Source: Boesenbergia rotunda (lineage: Eukaryota; Streptophyta; Magnoliopsida; Zingiberales; Zingiberaceae). From it: 64,000 bases of DNA. Location of the stretch: positions 663,105 to 727,104 of the forward strand of contig JAGFNQ010001114.1 of the NCBI GenBank assembly GCA_024364735.1. The letters run 5' to 3'. The notes beneath the pieces are model-generated. The model searched no databases. It worked only from the letters and a program-made list of their open reading frames with translations, and was not told where the DNA came from. A program made the position numbers and the translations under genes. Shown piece after piece: positions 48,320-59,972 of this stretch (its first letter is position 1; the number at the start of each line of letters is the position of its first letter).

Positions 48320-49781
48320 TTACAATCTCATCACAGGTTGAATTGGTGCGCTCATGGAATCTTCTTCTTCATCATCCTTCACGATTTCTGCATCACTCTC
48401 CGTCAGCTTCCTGAAAAGGCTTCCTTCTTCCACATCGTAGGAGTTGCCCGTTCTCACCTCCTGCGCGAGTGCGCACGACCAGCAGAAGATCCACTTGGCG
48501 TAATCGACAACCGAAGCGGAGAACCAGCCAATTCCACCCCCCGGGAGCTTGAATCTCTTCCTCATCTGGATCCTCCAAAACCCGCCGTACAACAACCCGA
48601 ACACGCACAGCACCACGCCGGCGATCCCGATCGCGTCGCCGATCACGTAGTTGTGTATGTTGAGCGCCGCGATGTTGAAGATCCAGAAAGGAGCGAAGCA
48701 GAGCACCAGAAAAGTGGACATGTGCACGTACATGTTCCCCATGCCGAGCCTCTCCATGTTCCAGCCGAACACGCAGCAGGTGCAGAAGAGGGAGAGGCAG
48801 CAAATGGAAGCGTCGTCTCTGCAATCGAGCAGCGCTCCGTTCCACTGTGGATTCTTCTCCACAGTTCTCTGATCGTGCAGCTTGAAGCCCTGCTGCGAGG
48901 GCTGGTCGCACGCAGGTGCGGCTGCGCCGCCGCAGTCCCGGCCGAGAGGACTACAAACCGCGTACAGAGCTGCGACGACCGGCGCCGTGATCCCCAGCGC
49001 GAAGAGCGAATCCTCGAGAGCTTCGGGGCGCGATTTGGAGGAGTAGCCCCAGTAGAGGCCGCACAGGGCGTACTGCGCGAAGCAAGTGAGGTGGAGGAGG
49101 ACGAGGAGGACGAGCATGTGGAGCCATTCGCGGGGACGGTAGGCGCCGTTCTTGCAGTAAGCTTTCCTGAGCTCCACCACGTCCTCGGAGCTCCATCTAC
49201 AGATTGATTTGAGAAAGACGACGATCGATGTCACGCCGATTTCGATCCCAAATTTCAAAATTGATGCCGTACCTGCAGAGCATGAACAAATGGTGGAAGA
49301 GGTTCGGGTGCTGGTAGAGGCTCATGAGGGTGAAGAGCGCGTTGAGGAATTGGTTGTTGATCTCGATCCAGTGGTTGCGGAGCGACTTGGTGGGGAAAAC
49401 CCGGTTGAGCAGGCCGAGGAGGAGGCCGCCGAGCATGGTGACGGAGGCGGCGACGCAGAGCAGCCAGAGGAGGAGCGCGATGTGCACGGGGTTCTTCAGC
49501 CATTCCCTGCCGGTCCTCGATAAGGAAGCCCAGTTGATCCTTCTGAAGAACTGAAGGTGCCGCCGCACGCCGGCGACCGGCGACGGCACCGAAATGGAGA
49601 TTTCCTCTCGCCGGTCGAGAGTCCGGTGGAAGAAACTGAACGCCGAAGGGAGCTTGAAATCCAGAATCCACAAGCTCTTCGCGCCGCTCTGCGCCAGCAA
49701 TCCTTCCTCTAGCGGCGGCACCTGAATTTGTATCTGATCGCTGGATTCTAGTTCATCGCCATTGGCATCGACAGTCACCAT
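48320..49781 (-). CDS. DUF2985/PLAC8 multi-pass membrane protein
   Basis: Two exons, 49781-49273 and 49196-48320, separated by a 76-bp GT-AG intron, give 461 aa. The start (AGGATGG context) at 49781 was chosen over an in-frame ATG at 49958, which would add an unconserved leader. The N-terminal half is DUF2985-like, with a membrane segment HIALLLWLLCVAASVTMLGG and EINNQFLNALFTLMSLYQHP. The C-terminal half is PLAC8-like: NPQWNGALLDCRDDASICC and LFCTCCVFGWNMERLGMGNM, with several further hydrophobic segments. The C-terminus is acidic (KDDEEED). Related plant proteins are cysteine-rich membrane proteins of largely unknown role; other PLAC8 members affect cell size or metal handling, but no function is assigned here. 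Long antisense open frames across exon 2 are composition artefacts of its GC richness. Confidence 0.9.
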
Positions 49782-49959
49782 CCTGCTAAATCTTGCTCTC
49801 AAGATCACAACAAACAAACAAACTGAACCTGAAGAACAAAAATTCAAACAAAATTTTACCTCGAGTGTACTAGAAATCAGCTGCTGTTCCCCAACTTTCC
49901 GTGATCGGAAGCTTAATGGTGAAAAATAAAGACTGAAAAGAGGAGCGGAGGAGATCATA

Positions 49960-50834
49960 AATTCACAATCAAAGCGAGTTAGTTGCTCCCCCGCTACCTA
50001 CCGGCCTTCGGGGAGGTAATGAAAGGTGAAGAGTCAACTGTTTGCGGAACGAAATTAATGCGAAATTGGAGGTGGAAGCAGGGCAGGTCGGTGGTTTAAT
50101 CAATGAGAAGGAAGGATATCCATCCAATTCTGCACTAACTGTATTTCTTCGTCGTTAAGTTTGTTGATTTTCTTGCTTATTGATTAGAAGGCCGGCCGGG
50201 GATGCCGATTTTTTGACCGGGAAGAACAAGTATCTATAGTTCTTATCAAAAAATAAATTTTTTTATTTTTATTTTACAAAAATAGTATCGAAACTAATCG
50301 AGAAGAATAGATAAAGGATAAAAATTAAAAGTGTGTCCCACCATATGTTATAAAAAAATAACAGAGGGAGAGAACTTTAAATAATATGAAATTAGTTTTA
50401 TTTTTTTATTTTATAAATATTTTTAAATATTAATTTGATTTAATATATTGAAAATAATTATTTTTTAATATGAATCAATTATTTTTTATCGTAACAGTAG
50501 TTACAATGTAACAGTTTATTGGATACGGTATCCGTCGATTGTTATATTTTAGAATAGTAAAAGATGCATGTAAAAATTGAATTGGGTAAATGTTAGATAA
50601 TTTTGGAATTAGGATATATGATTTCGTAATTTCAAAAGTTTATTTATAGGATTCAATGACAAGCTGCACAAAAATCACGAAATTAAATGAACTATCTATC
50701 AGATATTTTATTTCAAAAATATTTTTATTTTGAATATTATTGCAATAGTTAGAATTAGTTGCTACAATATGTGTAGCTATTATAATGTTATAATATTCCT
50801 TACTTGTCCTTTGGGTAGGAATAGATAGTAAATA
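49960..50834. other. PLAC8-gene upstream flank and AT-rich DNA
   Basis: The first 150 bp are the likely promoter of the minus-strand gene; the rest is AT-rich with no recognised feature. Confidence 0.4.
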
Positions 50835-50839
50835 TTTTG

Positions 50840-51843
50840 TGATCATGTTGACGAGGGAGGTGAATTCCCAACTCGATGACGGGGAATAGTTTATCAATGG
50901 AGGAGGGTGGCAGGAGATATGCGGTGTAGTCGAAGAGTCTGGTGGGTGACTGGCTCCGAATACCCATTGGGAATGCTGTCAGCAAGGCCCTCTGACGATC
51001 ACGTCAGAAGCTGGTAGAAAAGAAGAAGAAGCGAAAATGAGAATAGTATAGTGTGAGAAATCTTTTCTGCCCCGCGTAGGATATGGTGGGTCCTATATAT
51101 GGCTGGGAGGCCAACCAACTCTGTCTCCCTTTTTGTCCTATGCGAGGACAAAGCCAGTGAACAGTGTCAGCCAACCAACCGGTGTCACGTTTTCTAACAT
51201 CTGCGGTTGGCTCCGTAGTACGGCCCGACTTCACTCATTGGGCCCGTCAAAAATCGTACGGCGCCAACGAGATTTCTGCGATTCTATGCACGAGTGGTGT
51301 CAGGTCTAAGTCGGCGGACGTTGGCGCGGTTACCATCCTCGCCTGCTGGGCGTCAGAGAATCTATACGGGTACTGACAACAGGAATGTGAAGTGCCGAGC
51401 CGTAGCTCGCTCGGGGTATGCTAATTGGCACCACAAGGTCTCATCCTCTGGTCTCCTGATAGGGAGGTTTCCCGCCCCGGGAGAGTAGTACGAGCATCCC
51501 CGGGTCGAGTAGCGCTAGTCGAGGTCTGGCAAGCTCGGGACCCGAGTCGGGGACTCCTCGAACGGCGATTCCCGACTAGGAGCCATACGGGGTCGGGGTT
51601 GCGAACCCGGGCTCGGGCATTCTTCTGACTAGCAGGGCTACCGCAGCTTAGGCATCACGAGGGAACGACTGGAATTATAAGCGGAGTCGGCCGGACCAGA
51701 CCTCCCTGAGCAGAGACATTGAGGCCCATGTTGCCCCTTTGTCGAGTCTTAGCGCCATCCGTGGGAGCAAGTCTTAGGCTCGTCCTGCCACCTCAGGGTG
51801 CCACACCGGTCAGTCCATGTCCTTGTCAGCTACCACGGGATCA
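50840..51843 (-). mobile_element. Solo LTR copy F, TGATCC family, TSD TTTTG
   Basis: Begins TGATCATGTTGACGAGGG, ends ACCACGGGATCA. Perfect TTTTG repeats flank it at 50835-50839 and 51844-51848. A minus-strand TATATA box lies near 51095. The small frames inside it are not genes. Confidence 0.9.
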
Positions 51844-52099
51844 TTTTGGATAAGATTGTAGTGTTCTAGAGATTCAAATTTAACAAAAATTTTCGATAAT
51901 TTTCAAAAGGCGCGCTTAACATTCTTAATTAAATAAAAATATACATTATATTTTGGTAATTACTAAAATGTACATTAATTTATTTGTATTTTCCATTCTA
52001 CCTCTTCTGTAGGGATCTTTTTGAAAAATAATCAAATTGTACGGTGGAAAAGAATGATCTCATCAAGAAGATCCATGCGAAGTAATTATACATCGTTGT

Positions 52100-53710
52100 A
52101 GGGATGATTATCTTTGTTATGTGTCATTAGTATAATCCCAACAGCAACTTTGATTTTTTGGTTCGACGGATCTCCGCACGATTAAAGTGGTCGTGTATCT
52201 AGTAGTATTTACACGAACACATTCCGTTCGTCGCATGGACTCGGATTTGAAGAAGAACCACTTAGTTGTACTAGCAACTTGGAATGGTATGATCACAAGC
52301 AAGCCAAAATTCACCCAAGGGATTTTCAGCAAAAAGAGAGGATGAGAAAATCGCCCAAGGCTAGGAGAGGAGAAGGACTATTCAAGAAACCTTCATTTCA
52401 AAAATGAATGAGACTTTTGTATTTATCTAATAAATACTAAAAGTCATTGCCCCTGGTCTTCCCTTTCATCGATCAATGCTCTATTAACCACATTCATTTC
52501 GAAAATGTATGAGGAGGTTTTGATATTCATCTAATAAATATCAAAACACATTGTTTTTTGATCTTCTCTTTTAATAAATATTAACCCTCTTAAATGGCTG
52601 AGTCTAATCCAAATGAGTCTAAAGATTAGACTTAATCTCATAGTCTAATTAGATTAATTTGAGTCTAACACAATTAATCTAATTTTGGATTAGACCTCAC
52701 CATATTTTAGATAAACAAAAATCAACATATCTATGAAACAACATGTTATTTGTATATGACCCAATAGATTCTCGTAACGTTAGCAATGTATCTAAATCAT
52801 TTTAGATACATAGGCAATGAACAAAATCTAGCAATACATCATTACTACTCAAGTGATGAAAATGTCGATACCTGACTTAACATTTTCGTGTCTATTATCT
52901 TGTATGACGTTATCCTTCTAATCTCGATATATAGATTGATCAACGAGGCATAGACCACATTTTTCTCTTATCAATTTTTGTGTCTCTTGATCTCCAAGTA
53001 GATTCACTAACCAAATAAGTTGAATATCTCATATTGACTTATTTGAGCATGGTCATACATTTTAGTAGTCATACTCGATCAAGAGACCCATAAATATCAT
53101 TCCAGTCATATGAAAAGGATAAATCTTATCTACATTACTCACATCCCTTCGTATAATTTGTTGCATACCTAATGATCAACTTTATAGTCTACCCTATTAC
53201 AAGTCACATTTGTCGATATCAAAGTATACAACTCCTAATGTAGAGAACTATAGTAACTTCAGGTCTAAGAATTATTCATACCAATAGCCACTATGAGAAA
53301 GTTTACGACACTCATATAACGATCCATGAAACTTTCTTATGGCGGGTCAATTCAATATATATTTCTAAAATATACTTATGTGTCAATTTGATATCATGTA
53401 TCGATGACTTGTGAGAATAAGTCGTCAATTGACATATATGTTAGTCTCAACATATTAATATTGCTTGAATATGAATAGTTAAGATTAATATTCTATATAT
53501 ATCTACATTCGTCCACTATCAACCAATTGATATGATATAAACTAGAACCTACTATACTAGGACATTATTATACTTATTCATTAAGCACAGATATAAAATA
53601 AATAAAATAACAAAAAATTTTGCCTTTTATTAATAAAATTATGATACAAAAGATTTTCTCGTCAATTATCTCATAATTGTCTCCAACGCTAATATTAACA
53701 TTTACTGCAT
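52100..53710 (-). mobile_element. Probable copia-type LTR, boundaries approximate
   Basis: A 1.6-kb non-coding stretch whose sequence style matches long plant copia LTRs such as the one at 759-3053. Read on the minus strand it includes GTTCTCTACATTAGGAG and TCATGGATCGTTATATGAGT, and its left edge reads GCTGTTGGGATTATACTAAT. I could not place both ends or a target duplication. TTTATCTAATAAATA occurs twice inside it, at about 52423 and 52531. Confidence 0.4.
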
Positions 53711-54832
53711 ACAACATCAATCTCTCTCTTCACTGTTAACGTCCTCTCTCTCTCTCTCTCTCTCTTGCCTTTTCTTTCACTTCTCAATTTATTATATTCA
53801 AATTTATTTTTTTAAAGCACCACCACCAAGGAAGATAGAAAATAATAATGGATAACATATTTGAACTCTTTACAACTTCAAAAATCTACAGGACCTGAAA
53901 TATATACGATCGGAGCACTCTAGTTACAAAAAATAACATTTAACCAAAACTCACTAGTTGACCTAGAGAGTTTCAATTGCACCCATTTCAGGTCTTGTGG
54001 ATTTCGAAAATAGTAAGAAATTCAAATATACTATCTATTTTTTATTTCAGTCTTTTTTGGTGGTAGTATTTTTTTAAAAAAAATTGAATAGAATAAATTG
54101 ATATACGAGAGAATGAGTGATATTTATTTTCCATGAGTAGAGAGAGAAGGATAGAGTAGAGAGAAGAGAGAGAGAGGTTGAGATTGCATGGGAAAGGGAG
54201 AAGAGGGAGAATAGAAAGTCTAAATAAATTAGTATAATTTTTTTTTAAAATTATCAATGTATTATAATGTTTTTTAGTTAATTCCGAATGTTTTTTTTTT
54301 TGATAAACTGTCTAAGAGTTTTACTATCTGTATGGACTCCGGATATAAAATTACTATTATAAACGTGTAACTCCGAGCAACTATTATTCTAATAGAAGAT
54401 ATTTTTTAGATAAATAATTATTTTATTGAACGTTCTTTTAACTTTTTTTATAAAGGGATGGTCATGATTCGTTTAAATTTAAATGACCATTTGATTTTTG
54501 TCCATTAATAAAACAAAATAAACTTCCAGTCGCAACCTTCACTCCATTTCTTTAATTCGATAAGAAATATATGATGACCCGATCAAATTAAGAATGATAA
54601 TTTTGTTTTGAATTCGAAAATTTGATATCCGATTTGAATAGGGAAGGATATAGAGAACCCAAATATTTAATTAAATAATATATATATATATATATTAAAG
54701 AATTTTTTTTAAAACTCTTTGATAATTAATTTATGTTGATGTTAGGAATAAGTTATAGATATTTAATTAATTTTTAAAATTATAGATATATAATTTTTTA
54801 AATATAATGTTAATTCGAATATATTTTTGTTG
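53711..54832. other. AT-rich intergenic DNA with microsatellite
   Basis: A perfect (CT)n run stands at 53744-53765. A GAGAGA-rich stretch lies at 54135-54180. No gene is recognised. Confidence 0.55.
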
Positions 54833-55170
54833 AATATATTCTTAAACTCCCCAAGCTCAAATTCAACTTTGCATGCAGTCCCCATTCAAAGTTTTTTTTG
54901 CATGCAGTCCCTGATGGGATTGACAAGACAGTTCTGTGAGTATTATTTGAAGAAAGTTGAGTATAAAAGTTAGAAATTTAAGTATGTAAGGTTGCATCCA
55001 CCACATCAAGAAACTGTGTACTCAATTTTCACTCTTTTATACTCACTTTTTACTCTTTTATACTCATTTTTCACTGATGTATACTCAATTTTCACTCTTT
55101 TATACTCAATTTATCAGGGAGTAAATGTAAAAAATTTATCAAATGGGGATTGAGGGTTTTCTGTAATTTA
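54833..55170. mobile_element. MITE-like element D
   Basis: The left end ATTCTTAAACTCCCCAAG is followed by two GCATGCAGTCCC motifs; the right end is GGGATTGAGGGTTTTCTGTAA. The inside has GAGTATAAA in the left part and several CTTTTATACTCA repeats in the right part. It is a member of the family at 4714, 40117 and 42514. Confidence 0.6.
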
Positions 55171-55789
55171 TTGATAATATAATTGGATGGAAAGAAAAAA
55201 AATTATTAGTAGAGAATATATTTGATTTTTAAATTAGTATTCGGATAAATATTTAACACCGATGAATATAAAAATGAAAAATATAAAATCTAATTCGAAT
55301 CCGATTTTATTATCATCCCTAACTATAATAAATATCGATGATGTAGAATCATACTTAATATGGAAAATAATAGAAAATTATAGAATTCCCAATTCTAAAT
55401 TGCTACGACAAATATCCTTAAGATTAATAAATAAATATTAATTTCGCTTTACGATGAAAAAACTAGTTTGCTTGGACTTTGGATGGGATGAGGACAAAAT
55501 TCATTAATTAGATGGGAAGTGAGAGAAAGAGTGGAAAAGAAAAATATTTTCTTATTTAAGAGAGGGGAAAGCTTTATAAAATTATAAAAATATCTTTCCT
55601 TCCTAAATTTGGCAATGATTGATTTTTGAGGTATACGAATTGTTTGTTTTCAAAAGGTTAAAACTTATTACTCTCGAGATTTTTTTTTCACTCCTTTTCA
55701 AATAAAATTTCAATTTCAATTTTCCTTATTTATCCTTCCCTTTCTTTCGCTTACCTCCTCTCAAACAAATCATTAAAATTGATGTCCTC

Positions 55790-55831
<42 letters not shown>

Positions 55832-55972
55832 ATATTAGTCATATTTAGATTAATAATCTCGTAATTTATCTCTTTCATATTGACTCTACGATGAATTAAC
55901 GTAAGCGATGAAGATGAACGAATCACTTTTATGTTACCATTAAAGCAAGACATACAATTATAAGACCCGCCA
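55171..55972. other. AT-rich intergenic DNA
   Basis: Nothing genic. A (TA)n run of about 30 bp is at 55795-55826. Confidence 0.55.
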
Positions 55973-56150
55973 CCCCGGCAACAATGCAATGGAAAGATTT
56001 CTAAATTATTACCTAAGTATCTATTATTCAATCCCATCTACGACGCATTCATAGAGATTTTCCTCTAAATGAGCAACAACGGGATACTGAGTTTTTTGGC
56101 TGGCTGTCGCGAGCATTTCTTAATTTATCTAGATGATCAATGATTTTTTT
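55973..56150 (+). mobile_element. tRNA-derived SINE, copy 5
   Basis: Contains CAACAATGCAATGGAAAGAT (eroded box A region), TATTCAATCCCATCTACGAC (box B-like), CCTCTAAATGAGCAAC, GGGATACTGAG and TTAATTTATCTAGATGATCA, in the order of the copy at 45374. Confidence 0.6.
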
Positions 56151-57169
56151 AAAAATAAAATTAGATGGTCATCTTAGATTCTATATTATCTAGTTTATTA
56201 TTATTATTATTATTTTTAAAGTATAGTAATGCAAGTTGGAGATGGGAAGATTTCTAAAATTCTTCAATATTTAGAGTGAAGAACCATCTAATAGAATGGG
56301 AAAGGTAAATTATTCCGCTCTATAAAAAAATTATTAATAAATATATTTAAAAATTCTACAGTAGACTTAGCAATTGGCATGCACTAGAGTTTATTTTGCA
56401 AGGTTAGATTTTTTTTATACATATACAAGTTTTTTTAATTTAATTATTTGCCTAATAATTTAGGATGATTTATTATTCCCCTAACATATTGATTTCCTGT
56501 TTTATAGCAGGTATAACAAAAGTAATTGCAATTTAGAACAAATTTTTAATTTTTTGTTAATATAATATATATATTTATTTTTCTAGCACTTCTTCGAGTC
56601 CTTAACTTATTGCATAAATCTACATATTTTCAGTTAATAATTTTTTATCTCTATAAAAAAATAATGGATTGCATAGAATTTAATAAGTTAAATTAAAAAG
56701 AAATTCATTCTGATGTAATTAATCGTGGCGAATTTAAATATTAATTAAAAAGAAAAAAAAAAGAAATTCCGTGGCTTCATTGCGCTCTCCTAAAGAAAGC
56801 GTCCCCATATTTTCCTGCCCACGTCACCTGGCCCCTCATCGCGGTAGGCAATCAACATCCGCCGTTGATTGAAGAGCTCGGTCAAGCATCGGGGCCAGCC
56901 GAATTAGTCCTCCACTGGCCATCAACGTCATGGGACCCGATTATTTCTCGTGTGGACGATCGATCATACACACGAAATCAAACCTACACAGCGCAGCACG
57001 TTGTATGGAATCACAAAAAAGGTGTTTTCTGGCCGTTCTTATGACATTAAATCCGCAGGTTAAAATTAGAAGTACCAAAATACCCTTCCTCAATCAGTAG
57101 GGGAGGATGAATCAAGTCATAATGACGTCCAAATTTAATTCCCGTAAGGTTAATTTAGTAAATTGCCAT
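56151..57169. other. AT-rich DNA and upstream flank of the transporter gene
   Basis: No gene to about 56760. 56790-57000 is GC-richer and may belong to the promoter region. Confidence 0.4.
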
Positions 57170-57178
57170 TATTTAAAG
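57170..57178 (+). promoter_or_regulatory. TATA-like box of the transporter gene
   Basis: TATTTAAAG stands 16 bp before the ATG at 57186 and 62 bp before the ATG at 57232. If it is the TATA box, transcription would start near 57200, which excludes 57186 and favours 57232 as the original start. Confidence 0.45.
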
Positions 57179-57185
57179 GTCTTCA

Positions 57186-58952
57186 ATGGCTGGTCTCTCT
57201 CTCCGCTCTCCATTCGGCGATCGACGCCCCGATGTCGAAGGGTGGCGACGCGGTCGAGCCGCTCCTGCCGGTGGAGCTCCGCCCGATCGAGACCCCGCGG
57301 GCGTCGGTTCCGGCGCGGTGTTCAATCTCGCGACGACCACCATCGGGGCCGGGATCATGTCGCTTCCGGCCGCCGTGAAGGTGCTCGGCGTCGCCCCGGC
57401 GCTGGTCCTGGTGGCCGCCGCGGCGTTCCTGGCGGACGCTTCGGCCGAGTTCCTGATGCGCTACAGGGGTGCGGGCGGCTCGTGGTCGTACGCCGCCGCC
57501 ATGGGAAACGCATTCGGCAACGCCGGCTCCGCCGCTCTGCAGATCTGCGTCGCCCTCACCACCGCCGGAACCCTCACCGTTTATCTCGACATCATCGGTA
57601 ACCTTCGCCACTGTTTCCTTCCTTCCCCAATCCCACACCCACTCCCGATTAGCTGAGCTGTAAGGGACCCACTTTACATTTTTAATTATTTTTTAATATT
57701 TGATGCCTCGTGATTCGTGCCGAGCAGGGGATGTGCTCTCGGGTAGCCGATCCGAGGGCGCGGCGCACGCCGGGATGCTGCAGGAGTGGTTCGGCGAGCA
57801 ATGGTGGACGGCGCGCGTGACGGCGCTGCTCGTAGCCATCGTCATCGTCATCCTTCCGTTGCTCCTCCTCCGCCGCGTCGGTAAGCGCCGCCCACAATCG
57901 AATTCCTGCCTTTAACACACCCAAAGACGTCGATTATAAGTGCAGTTCCGGTTTCTGCTTCCAGACTCCCTCAAGTTCACGTCGGCGGTGTCGGTGCTGC
58001 TGGCGGTGGTGTTCATGTGCATAAGCACCGGCATGGCGCTCTACGCCCTGTTCCAGGGTCGCACGCAGACGCCCAGGCTGCTCCCCGACTTCGCCCGCCT
58101 CTCCTCCTTCCTCGACCTCTTCACCGCCGTCCCCGTCATTGTGGTCGCCTTCACCTTCCACTTCAACGGTAACAAATACCGACAAGTCTCCGACTTTCTT
58201 CCTCACTCGCTCGCGAACTTAACCAATCAAGTTTCGGTGCATGGCAGTTCACCCGATCCGAGCCGAGCTCAGCGAGACCTCAGACATGCAGGTGGCCGTC
58301 CGCCTCTCCGTCCTGCTCTGCTCCGCCATCTACGCCGCGATCGGATTCTTCGGCTACCTTCTCTTCGGCGAGGCCACCATGACCGACATCCTCTCCAACT
58401 TCGACCGCGACACCGGCTCGGCCTTCGGGAGTCTCCTCAACGACGTGGTCCGCCTCAGCTACGTCCTCCACCTGGTTCTCGTCTTCCCCCTGCTCTTCTT
58501 CTCGTTGAGAATCAACGTCGACGAGCTCTTCTTCCCCAAATCGGGCCGCCTCTCGTCGGACGCTCGCCGGTTCACGCTGCTCACTGCGGCGCTGCTTGGC
58601 TTCATCTACCTGGGCTCAGTCCTCTTCCCCAGCATTTGGACTCTGTTTCAGTTCATCGGGTCGACCACTGCGGTTTGCATCTCGTTAATTTTCCCGGCGG
58701 CTCTTGTTCTGAGGTAGAAAATACGATCTTGTGCACCTCGAATCGGAGATTTTAATTAGTTCGATCTTGTTCTTGAGTAAATTAATTGATTGTGAATATC
58801 TTGGCAGGGACGTTGAAGGAACAGCAAATAGAAAGGATAAGTTATTAGCAACGGGGATGATACTCGTGGCTTTGATTACAAGCGCTATAGCTATTGGATC
58901 CAACATTGTTGCCTCCTTGAGCAACGGGAAGTATGAGAATGTAGTTGGTTGA
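57186..58952 (+). CDS. AVT6-like vacuolar/endomembrane amino acid transporter
   Basis: Five exons: 57186-57597, 57728-57880, 57965-58168, 58248-58713 and 58808-58952; 459 aa as drawn. The AAAP/SLC38 core starts at GAVFNLATTTIGAGIMSLPA, the substrate-binding first membrane helix. Further helices follow, including ALVLVAAAAFLADASAEFL, VLLAVVFMCISTGMALY and FQFIGSTTAVCISLIFPAAL. AVT6 proteins export amino acids from vacuoles or related compartments. The frame from ATG 57186 begins with 43 residues unlike the family. A better N-terminus, MSKGGDAVEPLLPVE from ATG 57232, is in another frame and meets the core near 57310 if one base was lost. Either the gene is frameshifted, the sequence has an error, or the upstream start is used. 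Core and splice sites look intact. Confidence 0.85.
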
Positions 58953-59017
58953 TTGGTAGAAAACGTTGTAAATTACACTTTTAAATTGTGAAATTTATGC
59001 AAATTTAGCATGAAAAT

Positions 59018-59972
59018 TGATCCCGACCTTGCTTACGGATAGCTTGACCCGCCCAGCCAGCCAGTCTAGCGCTACAAAATTCCAGCAGAAGGGCACACAA
59101 AGACCTCACCAGGGGTCCTTGAGCCAGAGACCCCCCCCCCCCGATGCGCTAGCCGACCGACCCTGGGCAGGGTCGGTCGGGTCGACCCCGAGTCTCTCCT
59201 AGCTCGGTCACCTAAACTCGTACCCCGAGCCAGATCTGGGTCGGGCACTCCGGTCGGACGCGTTGCGGCCTACGCTCCCTTAACATCCCATGGATCTGGC
59301 ATCCAGCAGAGCCGAGACGGAGCCATACAGACATATCTCCATAAACCCCCGACTCAGGGCGTCCCCTACGCCTAAAATTTCTCAGTGGGATGCGTGGCAG
59401 CCCACGCTCCCTGCCCATTACTCGACCCGATCCTTGACACTCGGACTCGTCAGTCGGCGCTCGGGCTACGGACTAGATCGTCCCTACGCCGCCCTATGTC
59501 ACTACATCAGGGGTACGATCTTGATATCGGGGTAATACACGTCTCACCCATTTATGACACACCTCGCGATCATCCCGCTGATTCAGTACCATCGTACTGC
59601 CCAAGCATCTCGTGCCATGCCGCAGTACTTTCAGGTGTTCTCATACGAGCTGACAGGTACCACACCCCTGTCTCGTCAACACAGACAGGGGTTGTCAGCT
59701 CCCCGGCTATATAAGCCCTCCACTCCTCATTCCGCAGGTATGCGACATAGCCCTCTCTTCTACTCTGTTGTCTTTCCTTTTGCTCTATTATATTGCCTGC
59801 GAGATACTGACTTGATCGTCGAAGGGTCTGACTGAGAAAAATTCCCGACGGATTTGCTCATATAGCAGATCGCATCCAGGTCAAAACTAGCCCGGCGCCA
59901 GGTTAGCGGAGCTCGTGGCACTCGGTGTACCGTCTCACCTTTAAAACTTCCGCCTCATTTCACGACAGGATA
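59018..59972 (+). mobile_element. LTR copy G, TGATCC family
   Basis: Begins TGATCCCGACCTTGC, ends CACGACAGGATA. Flanks AAAAT and AAAAC are a near-match target duplication. A TATATAAG box near 59708 reads on the plus strand. No primer-binding site follows, so it is a solo LTR. It starts 65 bp after the transporter stop codon and may overlap that gene's 3' UTR. Confidence 0.8.

Noticed and set aside
48296..49207. 303-codon plus-strand frame
   Set aside because: Antisense shadow of the PLAC8-type exon 2; it has no conserved motif, while the minus strand has a clear membrane protein.
49820..49860. 5' UTR intron of the PLAC8-type gene
   Set aside because: GT and AG signals exist but the intron would be about 34 bp, shorter than plant introns.
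58681..58722. Transporter ending at the TAG after CTGAGG
   Set aside because: A donor at 58714 joins in frame to a downstream exon with a typical final helix, so this TAG is intronic.
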